From NCBI GenBank assembly GCA_023228295.1, contig JALOBP010000009.1, forward strand, positions 1 through 54,671: a stretch of DNA of 54,671 bases, given 5' to 3'. Under the pieces are notes generated by a model. It saw only the letters and a list, made by a program, of their open reading frames with translations, searched no databases and was not told the origin of the DNA. Positions 48,450 through 54,671 of this stretch are shown one piece after another. The position numbers were made by a program, and so were the translations under genes. This DNA comes from Methanoregula sp. Lineage in GTDB: Archaea > Halobacteriota > Methanomicrobia > Methanomicrobiales > Methanospirillaceae. Every line of letters begins with the position of its first letter. The first letter of the stretch is position 1.

Positions 48450-48803
48450 ATGATCAGTGACAAGGAACAGGCAGTATTTGAAGCTGCAATCAAACTCGGG
48501 GCGCTTTATCACCAGTGGGTAGGTACGCCCATCTCCCGCAATTCGGCCGCGAGCATCGAGACTGCCATCGAGAAAGCAGTTATCCTCCAGCCGTTTGTTG
48601 AAGAGATCACGGTCCGGCTGGATCGTAATAAAATGACCGAGAACATCTATGGCTATAGTGAACTATCCGGCCTGATGTTCGATGTGGAGATCATCACCCG
48701 TGTCGGATTTTCCTACTGCCGGGCCCGGCTTGCCCCGCACGATGGTTACCCGCTCATGCGGATCGTGGAGTGCCATGAAATCCCCGGCGTTTCCGATAAC
48801 TGA
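48450..48803 (+). CDS. mptD: archaeal dihydroneopterin aldolase MptD, 117 aa
   Basis: Matches the DUF372/MptD family in length and in 'AAIKLGALYHQWVGTPISRN', then 'IEKAVILQPFVEEITVRLD' and a closing 'GYPLMRIVECHEIP'. MptD splits 7,8-dihydroneopterin in tetrahydromethanopterin synthesis, the C1 carrier of methanogens. It lies ten bases after mcm and overlaps the TatD-family gene by 29 bases. Confidence 0.85.
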   Translation: MISDKEQAVFEAAIKLGALYHQWVGTPISRNSAASIETAIEKAVILQPFVEEITVRLDRNKMTENIYGYSELSGLMFDVEIITRVGFSYCRARLAPHDGYPLMRIVECHEIPGVSDN

Positions 48804-49605
48804 CGATCATATCCATATCGACCCGGAAAATGGCCGGGGCCTTGAAGCGGCAAAGGACTTTTTCCGGGCGGGCGGGACTCATATGTTCCTCGTTTCCAAG
48901 CCATCGTGGTCGCTCGGGATACACCCGGTTACGGGCTCCGATTATTCTTGTGTATTTGATGAGACGATACGCATTGCAGCACTGGTGGCGGAGACCGGCG
49001 TTGTCGTATTTCCTGTCCTTGGCGTCCATCCGGCCGAGATCGGGCGCCTCACGGAACGTATGTCGCTCCAGGAAGCAGCAGATCTGATGATTGCCGGCCT
49101 TGACTGTGCTGCGCAGTACGTCCGGGAGGGAAAGGCAGTTGCACTCAAGAGCGGCCGGCCTCATTACCCGGTCGATGCGGAGGTTCTGTCGGCATCAAAC
49201 AGAGTGTTGGCACATGCTCTTGTACTTGCCGCTGAATGTTCATGCGCCCTCCAGATCCATGCCGAAACCGGGCCTTGTGAGGATGTCATTTTCATGGCAA
49301 AGGCAGCTGGTGTGCCGGTCGAGCGTGTGGTCAAGCACTATGCTACGCCCGATACCCCGCTGCATCCGTCCTTTCTCGCAAAATCCGATGGGATACCGGA
49401 TTTCATACGAAACGGGAGGCCATTCACCCTTGAGAGCGATTATATGGACGAGAACTCCCGGCCGGGTGCCGTGATCGGCCCCAAATCTGTGCCACGGTAT
49501 ACAAAAAAACTGTTGGAAGACGGGATTTTCACCGAGGATGATTGTTACCGCATCCATGGGGAAACAGTCCGGAATGTGTATGGCGTAGAGATTAACCTCC
49601 GTTAA
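48775..49605 (+). CDS. TatD-family metal-dependent hydrolase, 276 aa
   Basis: The metal ligands of the amidohydrolase/TatD fold are visible: DDHIHID at the start, 'VFPVLGVHPAEIG', 'LQIHAETGP', 'VKHYATPD' and 'TLESDYMD'. These archaeal COG1099-type hydrolases are of unknown substrate. The ATG at 48775 is chosen because the family begins with the D-H-I-H motif at this place; the longer frame from 48682 would be entirely inside mptD. Confidence 0.82.
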   Translation: MKSPAFPITDDHIHIDPENGRGLEAAKDFFRAGGTHMFLVSKPSWSLGIHPVTGSDYSCVFDETIRIAALVAETGVVVFPVLGVHPAEIGRLTERMSLQEAADLMIAGLDCAAQYVREGKAVALKSGRPHYPVDAEVLSASNRVLAHALVLAAECSCALQIHAETGPCEDVIFMAKAAGVPVERVVKHYATPDTPLHPSFLAKSDGIPDFIRNGRPFTLESDYMDENSRPGAVIGPKSVPRYTKKLLEDGIFTEDDCYRIHGETVRNVYGVEINLR

Positions 49606-49649
49606 ATCTCGGCTTACCTTTTTCATTCCACCCGCCAATAGAGTATCCA

Positions 49650-49943
49650 ATGTTCATGAAAATCCACCGTTCACCGGAAGCGGGTGAGATCGTTGCAGTC
49701 TGCGACTGCGAACTGATCAACACGACCATAACCAATGATACGATGAAGATAATAATATCCGAATCATTCTACGGCACCCGCAGGGCAACGGAAACTGAAG
49801 TGCAGGATGCCTTAAAAAATGCGGGCAGTATCAATCTTATCGGAGAGCGGGCTGTAAGTATCGCAATCGGCATGGGTCTCCTTACCCGCCCAACCTGCAT
49901 CATGATCGGGAATATACCCCACGCACAGGTCTACCAGTTATGA
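49650..49943 (+). CDS. DUF424 family protein, 97 aa
   Basis: Short alpha-beta protein with GEIVAVCDCELINTTI, then IIISESFYGTRRATETEV and a final PTCIMIGNIPHAQVYQL. This is the DUF424 family that commonly neighbours archaeal NMD3, as it does here (ATGA overlap). Probably linked to ribosome or tRNA maturation; ATG 49656 is an alternative start. Confidence 0.8.
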   Translation: MFMKIHRSPEAGEIVAVCDCELINTTITNDTMKIIISESFYGTRRATETEVQDALKNAGSINLIGERAVSIAIGMGLLTRPTCIMIGNIPHAQVYQL

Positions 49944-50980
49944 GTATCAAAGATATTTTTTGCCCAAAATGTGGTAAACCTACGGACGAAGTCGGGCTCT
50001 GTACTGCCTGCAAGATTGGCAGTGTGCCGTGGTTTACCTGTGATAACCGCGTGCAGCACACCGAATGCCCCAGCTGCGGGGCGATGAAGCAGGTGAATAC
50101 CTGGACCGATTCCGGGCGCACCCGGGCCGATATCGCACCGGACCTCGCCCGCACTGCAGTCCACTTCCATGAAGACGTGAAGAAAGCATCCATTGAGGTC
50201 GGCGTGGAGGATCTTACGGTCAACCGATCCCGGGCAAACCTCACTATCCGGGCATTACTCTATAAAAAGCCGGTCGAGGGCACCTGTACCGTTGAAATTA
50301 TCTGGAATAAGGAGCAATGCGACCGCTGCAATCGGATCAGCGGGAGTTATTACGAAGGCGTTGTCCAGGTACGTGCCGAGGGCAGGATTCCCAGCAATTA
50401 TGAGACCCAGGTGGCCGGGACACTGGCCCAGGATATTGAGGAATCACTCCATGCCGGCGGGGAACGACTCTCGTTCATCTCCGATGTTACGGCCAGCCGG
50501 GATGGTATCGACATCACCGTTGGTTCCCAGCACATCGGCCAGGTGATCTCGCAGCGTATTGTTGCCAACCTGGGTGGGCGGTACACCACCCATCCCAAAC
50601 TGGTTGGAGAGAAGAACGGCCGGCAGCTCTACCGGATCACCTATTCGGTGCGCCTCCCCCGTTTCCAGAAATTCGATGTAGTGAAAGTCAAAAACCGGTA
50701 CTTTGAGGTTGAACGCGTAGAATCACACTATGTCCGCGCCATGGATCTTACTGACGGGACCCAAAAATCAATCCGTGACGATGATGTGGAACGGATTGTC
50801 GGGAATGCACGGAGCCCTGAATCTGCGCTCGTTGCCTATGCTGACAGCAAAACAATTGGTGTCATGGACCCTGTCACGCAGAAGACGATGGAGTTTAAGA
50901 TTCTGCCATGGCTGGAAGTCCGGGCCGGCGACCATGTCAGTATCCTCCGCGAAGGGGATCAGCTGATCATTGTCAGGTAA
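49940..50980 (+). CDS. nmd3: NMD3-family ribosome factor, 346 aa
   Basis: N-terminal zinc-binding region with FCPKCGKPTDEVGLCTAC and ECPSCGAMK, then a middle part with a further KEQCDRCNRISGSYYEG, and strands up to EVRAGDHVSILREGDQLIIV. Eukaryotic NMD3 is the export adaptor of the 60S subunit; archaeal members are of the same family and likely act on the large subunit. It overlaps DUF424 upstream. Confidence 0.9.
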   Translation: MSIKDIFCPKCGKPTDEVGLCTACKIGSVPWFTCDNRVQHTECPSCGAMKQVNTWTDSGRTRADIAPDLARTAVHFHEDVKKASIEVGVEDLTVNRSRANLTIRALLYKKPVEGTCTVEIIWNKEQCDRCNRISGSYYEGVVQVRAEGRIPSNYETQVAGTLAQDIEESLHAGGERLSFISDVTASRDGIDITVGSQHIGQVISQRIVANLGGRYTTHPKLVGEKNGRQLYRITYSVRLPRFQKFDVVKVKNRYFEVERVESHYVRAMDLTDGTQKSIRDDDVERIVGNARSPESALVAYADSKTIGVMDPVTQKTMEFKILPWLEVRAGDHVSILREGDQLIIVR

Positions 50981-50983
50981 ACA

Positions 50984-51862
50984 ATGCAGGTCCGTGGTAT
51001 TCCCCGGGAAAAACTTGGCGGGATCGCAGGTGCCAGCTGGATAGACCGGACACGGCGGCCTTATGTGGAAGGGGATACTGCATGGGTACCGGTAGTGCCC
51101 GGCGAACCATTTGACCGGGAGATTGACGCCGAACCGGAATATTCCGGGCGCGGTTTTTTTTTGATCGGCGATATTGTCATTATCCATGGCAGGCGACCAG
51201 CACCCGATGAGATCGGAAAGATCATAAAATTCAGGAATCCCCGGGGCGTCCTGTGGCGGAAGGCGCTTGACACTATCACCCGGACACCACGCGTTGAAGT
51301 AGTCTGGGGTGAGTGCGGGGAGACCTGCCACCGGGAAAGCGGATATGTGTATATCCTCGACCCGTCAAAAGTGATGTTCTCGCAGGGAAACCGGACGGAG
51401 AAAAGCCGGATTTCACAGCAGATCCGGGATGGAAACCGAAAGGAACGGGTGGCAGATATGTTCGCAGGTATAGGGTATTTCACCATCCCGATGGCAGGAG
51501 CCGGGGCAACCGTCCATGCAATGGAGATCAATCCCATTGCCTGCAATTACCTGCAACGGAATGCTGTCGCGAACCGGCTTGCAGATCGGATTTTCATCTC
51601 GCAGGGCGACTGTCGTGACTATCTCTCCGGGATATACGATCGAATTGTCATGGGCCATTTCGATGCCTCCGTGATGCTTCATCACGTTCTCAGTCACGTG
51701 AAACCGGGCAGCATAATTCATCTCCACAGTATCGGTTCATGTGAGCGGAACGTCCGTGAAATCGTGGAAGGCGCAGGTTTTTCTTGTGGAATTCATGTAC
51801 ATAAGGTTAAGAAATACCGCCCGCATGCATGGCATGTGGTGCACGATATTACGATAGCATGA
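50984..51862 (+). CDS. Trm5/Tyw2-family tRNA-modifying enzyme, 292 aa
   Basis: N-terminal 'GIPREKLGGIAGASWIDRTR' then 'VIIHGRRPAPDEIGKIIKFR', and a class I methyltransferase-like core: SQGNRTEKSRI, DMFAGIGYFTIPMA (SAM-binding), AMEINPIACNYLQRNA and the later 'DRIVMGHFDASVML ... IIHLHSIG'. The MGH motif, in place of the Trm5 N-L-P, favours Tyw2/Taw2, which adds the aminocarboxypropyl group in wyosine synthesis at position 37 of tRNA-Phe. The gene is followed by coaBC with an ATGA overlap. Confidence 0.8.
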   Translation: MQVRGIPREKLGGIAGASWIDRTRRPYVEGDTAWVPVVPGEPFDREIDAEPEYSGRGFFLIGDIVIIHGRRPAPDEIGKIIKFRNPRGVLWRKALDTITRTPRVEVVWGECGETCHRESGYVYILDPSKVMFSQGNRTEKSRISQQIRDGNRKERVADMFAGIGYFTIPMAGAGATVHAMEINPIACNYLQRNAVANRLADRIFISQGDCRDYLSGIYDRIVMGHFDASVMLHHVLSHVKPGSIIHLHSIGSCERNVREIVEGAGFSCGIHVHKVKKYRPHAWHVVHDITIA

Positions 51863-53034
51863 CACGAAAGACGCTTGCTGGAAAGCAGATTGTTATCGGC
51901 GTCACCGGGAGTATCGCGGCTGTCGAACTCGTGAAACTAATCCACGAATTAAGGCGTCGCGGCGCTGATGTACGGGTCGTGATGACCGCTGCGGCAACCG
52001 GTATCATCACAGCCGATGCACTCGCGTACGCAAGCGGGCATGAGGCCACCACCAGAATCTCCGGGCTTGTCGAACACGTGACATACTGCGGCGATGAGGG
52101 AACCGCGGATCTCCTGCTCATCGCTCCTTGTACGGCAAATACCGTGAGCAAGATTGCCTGCGGAATCGACGATACTACCGTTACGACGTTTGCCACAACG
52201 GCACTGGGGAGCAAAACCCCGGTTATTCTCGTCCCGGCCATGCACCACAGCATGTACCGGCACCCGGCGCTGATTGAGAACATCCGGCGCCTGCGTGAAT
52301 GGGGTATCGAAGTGATGGATCCCCGGGTGGAAGAGGGAAAAGCAAAGATGCCCGTGCAGGAGGAGATCGTTCTCTTTTGCGAACGGGCGGTACTCGGACG
52401 ACCGCTTGCAGGTAAACGCATTCTCATTACAAGCGGCTCCTGCCGTGAAGCGGTGGACGATGTCCGGATCCTCACTACCCGTTCTACGGGCCAGATGGGC
52501 CGGGCGCTGGCACTCGAAGCGTTCAGGCTCGGGGCAGATGTAACCGTTGTCCATCGCGACACATTCCCCTGTATTACGAACATCGTTGCCGGCACTGCGA
52601 TGGATATGCACAAAGCAGTGCTCGGCCACCTTTGTGAACAGGGGGGCACGGATTTCTACATCAGTGCTGCCGCGATCTCTGACTTTGCACCGAATTCCAT
52701 TAATGGAAAAATTCCCAGCGGAAAACCTGCAACGCTGACACTTGAGCCCCTCCCCAAACTCATCAACGAGGTTATCAGACAATTCCACCCGTTCACTATC
52801 GCATTCAAGATCGATCGAACGCCGGAAACGGGTGCCCGGGCCATGCTCGCACAGGGGATTGCCATGGTATTCATGAACACACCGGAGACTATGGGCAGCC
52901 ATGATGGCATATATACTCTGCTGGACGCGCGGGGGACAATAAAACTCCATGGGACAAAAGATGAGATTGCAGCAGATTTCTTTTCCGAACTGATCCGCAA
53001 TCAGGAACAATTACAGTCTCCTGATCGCAGGTGA
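51859..53034 (+). CDS. coaBC: phosphopantothenoylcysteine decarboxylase / synthetase (CoaBC), 391 aa
   Basis: N-terminal flavoprotein half with VIGVTGSIAAVELVKLIHEL, LLIAPCTANTVSKIACGI and PAMHHSMYRHPALIENI; C-terminal CoaB half with ILITSGSCREAVDDVRILT, TGQMGRALALEAFRLGAD and DFYISAAAISDFAP. It couples cysteine to phosphopantothenate and decarboxylates the product in coenzyme A synthesis. ATG 51859 overlaps the upstream stop; the extra N-terminal codons from 51829 lie inside the upstream gene. Confidence 0.93.
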   Translation: MTRKTLAGKQIVIGVTGSIAAVELVKLIHELRRRGADVRVVMTAAATGIITADALAYASGHEATTRISGLVEHVTYCGDEGTADLLLIAPCTANTVSKIACGIDDTTVTTFATTALGSKTPVILVPAMHHSMYRHPALIENIRRLREWGIEVMDPRVEEGKAKMPVQEEIVLFCERAVLGRPLAGKRILITSGSCREAVDDVRILTTRSTGQMGRALALEAFRLGADVTVVHRDTFPCITNIVAGTAMDMHKAVLGHLCEQGGTDFYISAAAISDFAPNSINGKIPSGKPATLTLEPLPKLINEVIRQFHPFTIAFKIDRTPETGARAMLAQGIAMVFMNTPETMGSHDGIYTLLDARGTIKLHGTKDEIAADFFSELIRNQEQLQSPDRR

Positions 53035-53112
53035 ATTATTCAGCCCGACCTTTAATATTTGCCAGCATTTATCTATCCGCGGGCGGGGTGCTCCCGGAAT
53101 CATAGGGGAATG

Positions 53113-53121
53113 TTTAAATTA
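53113..53121 (+). promoter_or_regulatory. TATA box of the HAMP-protein gene
   Basis: TTTAAATTA lies 22-30 bases before the ATG at 53143, compatible with a leaderless transcript. Confidence 0.5.
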
Positions 53122-53142
53122 TGTTTATGTAAATACTGATCT

Positions 53143-53571
53143 ATGCCTTCCATGAAGAGAGCGGATCAAAAACCGGCGCAGACCGGCTTCTCTTTCCAGA
53201 TCCCGATATTTTACAAGCTGATGGTCAGTATGCTTTTCGTTGCGACAATCCCGATGATCCTTCTGGGTATAGTGATGATGGGTGATCAGACCAGCATTGT
53301 TAAAAACATCGGTCTTCCCAACAGTATTTTTATCATTACCCTTATCACACTCTCTGTCGTGGTCATGTGGAGTTTTTTCCTTGCAAACAGTATCACGAAT
53401 CCCATTGTAAAACTATCCAAGATCGCCACCAGCATGAGTACCGGCGAACTCAAGAACCCGGAGATTGAACTACTGAGCAATGACGAGATCGGAGAACTAC
53501 AGACCGCATTTAACCGCATGGTAAATACCTATAAGATCCTGGACACGCTCGCAAAGGAAGACAACGAATAA
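53143..53571 (+). CDS. two-TM protein with HAMP domain, 142 aa
   Basis: Membrane helices at about residues 23-46 (FYKLMVSMLFVATIPMILLG) and 60-82 (IFIITLITLSVVVMWSFFLA) are followed by a HAMP domain (NSITNPIVKLSKIATSMSTG ... SNDEIGELQTAFNRMVNT). The extracellular loop is only about 14 residues, and no kinase, cyclase or methyl-accepting domain follows, so it is a stand-alone HAMP membrane adaptor. It opens a three-gene group with the roadblock gene. Confidence 0.8.
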   Translation: MPSMKRADQKPAQTGFSFQIPIFYKLMVSMLFVATIPMILLGIVMMGDQTSIVKNIGLPNSIFIITLITLSVVVMWSFFLANSITNPIVKLSKIATSMSTGELKNPEIELLSNDEIGELQTAFNRMVNTYKILDTLAKEDNE

Positions 53572-53664
53572 GCCAGATATCCGGCAGGACTGTTTAGTTC
53601 CTGCCGATCCTGCCAGCAGGAATTCAATACCAGATCCGATTTCTGCCTGGCGGTCAAGAACGCA

Positions 53665-54033
53665 ATGAATACGGGGATATCACCCATGCTTAAAGAGACC
53701 CTGAACAGATTCCTTATCATCAAAGGTGTACAGGCAGCAATTGTTGTACAGGAGAATGGTGAGATCATCGAGAGCATGAAATCGGGTATTTCCCTTGATG
53801 ATGAACTCCAGAGTGTCATTGCAACGATCATGCTTGACTCACATGTCACCGCAAAAAGTTTTGGCGACGCTCTGCTCTCCATGGTATTTCTGGAATATAC
53901 TGATAATTTCCTTATCCTCGGTCCCCTGATGGAAGAATTTTTCCTTGTTATTATTGCAAAGAATACCGCCAATATCGGGCAGATTACTTACGAGATGAAG
54001 AAGAACCAGGACAGTATCGTGGCACAGTTATGA
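53665..54033 (+). CDS. roadblock/LC7 domain protein, 122 aa
   Basis: A single roadblock/LC7 fold: FLIIKGVQAAIVVQENGEII, then 'SVIATIMLDSHVTAKSFGDA', 'LEYTDNFLILGPLMEEFFLV' and a final helix. Archaeal roadblock proteins often partner small GTPases or sensory complexes. ATG 53686 (MLKETLNRF) is an alternative start. It overlaps the next gene by four bases (ATGA), suggesting that the two work together. Confidence 0.8.
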   Translation: MNTGISPMLKETLNRFLIIKGVQAAIVVQENGEIIESMKSGISLDDELQSVIATIMLDSHVTAKSFGDALLSMVFLEYTDNFLILGPLMEEFFLVIIAKNTANIGQITYEMKKNQDSIVAQL

Positions 54034-54671
54034 TCGACCAGTTACCGGAAGGGATTAGCATCGGGTGGATGCAGGCGCCACCCCAGTGGATCTTCACCCA
54101 TACGGTACGTTTTATCGGTATCGTGAGAGTAGTTATTCAGGATGGCGAGGGATTTATCCTGATCCAGAAGGGTAAACCCCTGGCCTATTATTTCAAGCAT
54201 GGCCGCATTGAGCTCAAAGGTCATGCAGCACTCGATTACTTCAACTCCCACCCCACGATCGAATTCAATCTCTGCAAATACACATCAGAAGAATTTGCAG
54301 AGGCACTAAAAATCTGCAATATCGATGAAGAGGGTACAATAATTCCCCCGCAACAGGAAAAAACGGTTCCCGAGACTCCACTTCCCAAGCCAACTCCCCT
54401 GACACCCGTTGTCAGTGCTGCGCCTCCCGTCCCCGCCAGACCAGCTATCGACTGGACCCCCCCGGCTGCACCTGCAGATCGCAATCCCCCTCCCCCTGCA
54501 CCGGCACCCGTTCCGGCACCCCCCGCCCCGAAACCAGTTCCGGCTGCTCCAAAACCAAGAGAAGAGAAACCTGCTGTAAGGAATGTTCCTCCAGCTCCTC
54601 CGGTCATACCCCCCCAGCCGGTATTTGCGTCACCTACGAGTGCTGTGCCATCCCCGGTCATCCCCCGGCAC
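54030..54671 (+). CDS. partial protein: N-terminal domain plus Pro-rich linker, at least 214 aa
   Basis: The frame begins with ATGA overlap and runs open past the window end, so the protein is truncated on the right. The first 110 residues form an alpha-beta domain (FTHTVRFIGIVRVVIQDGEG then FILIQKGKPLAYYFKHGRIE and 'LDYFNSHPTIEFNLCKYTSE') resembling DUF2226/PATAN-like sensory-adaptor domains, followed by a long Pro/Ala/Val linker (PPPPAPAPVPAPPAPKPVP). Place beside roadblock and HAMP genes suggests a signalling adaptor. Family assignment is tentative. Confidence 0.65.
   Translation, partial: MIDQLPEGISIGWMQAPPQWIFTHTVRFIGIVRVVIQDGEGFILIQKGKPLAYYFKHGRIELKGHAALDYFNSHPTIEFNLCKYTSEEFAEALKICNIDEEGTIIPPQQEKTVPETPLPKPTPLTPVVSAAPPVPARPAIDWTPPAAPADRNPPPPAPAPVPAPPAPKPVPAAPKPREEKPAVRNVPPAPPVIPPQPVFASPTSAVPSPVIPRH

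Noticed and set aside
54236..54661. Gly/Ala-rich minus-strand frame at the right edge
   Set aside because: It mirrors the Pro/Ala-rich linker of the plus-strand gene that begins with an ATGA overlap; Gly-rich antisense of Pro-rich codons is expected.
1..54671. CRISPR array or insertion sequence
   Set aside because: The only close-spaced short repeats are the GCGGACAT cluster, with irregular spacing and no unique spacers of constant length; no transposase gene was recognised.

Overview
The window joins two unlike pieces of an archaeal chromosome. Positions 1 to about 34,550 are most of an integrated tailed virus (Caudoviricetes-type, siphovirus-like). Positions from about 34,740 to the end are chromosome of a euryarchaeal methanogen. 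The host genes are archaeal: TATA-binding protein, MCM, small RFC subunit, Lhr helicase, NMD3, a Trm5/Tyw2-type enzyme, and MptD of tetrahydromethanopterin synthesis. Surface proteins with a DUF3821-like domain, two acetyl-CoA-synthetase-like ligases and the absence of any pseudomurein gene suggest Methanomicrobiales (Methanoregula-like). That placement is inference from gene content; no search was run.

Virus, left (early) arm, 1-10,574: a dense plus-strand run in which most genes overlap the next by 1-4 bases (ATGA, GTGA, TGATG). It holds small Cys-rich and helix-turn-helix proteins, an antirepressor-like protein, a large winged-helix protein whose gene carries an iteron-like cluster (2619-2717), a PD-(D/E)XK nuclease, a 986-residue Cys-rich DNA methyltransferase, a PCNA sliding clamp, a HicB-like protein and a DUF5131 protein. 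No integrase or DNA polymerase is seen; the left virus end lies outside the window. At 10,575-10,994 there is a minus-strand membrane protein with its own TATA box, followed by a hairpin and a 12-bp palindrome touching the start of the next operon.

Virus, right (late) arm, 10,995-33,730: small proteins including membrane-anchored ones, an atypical tRNA-like gene, a ParB-methyltransferase fusion, small and large terminase, portal, MuF-like protein, protease-scaffold fusion, decoration protein, major capsid protein, head-tail connectors, tail terminator, major tail protein, a tail chaperone pair joined by a canonical -1 frameshift site (A AAA AAC), tape measure, tail hub and a probable receptor-binding protein. 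A pair of tiny minus-strand genes with its own promoter sits inside the head region (19,376-19,681). A lipoprotein gene at the right edge looks like a lysogenic-conversion gene.

Junction, 34,556-34,770: an intact tRNA-Leu(CAG) lies behind a broken 5' half of a second, non-identical tRNA-Leu(CAG) that keeps the only visible promoter. This looks like an integration scar at an anticodon loop.

Host side: two tandem acyl-CoA ligases (one with an N-terminal ribbon-helix-helix domain and inverted repeats at its promoter), tbp, an RPA-associated protein / phosphoesterase / Lhr operon, two cell-surface proteins (one with a frameshift in a G5 run), rfcS-mcm, mptD-TatD hydrolase, DUF424-nmd3-tyw2/trm5-coaBC, and at the right edge a HAMP protein, a roadblock protein and a Pro-rich protein cut by the window end.
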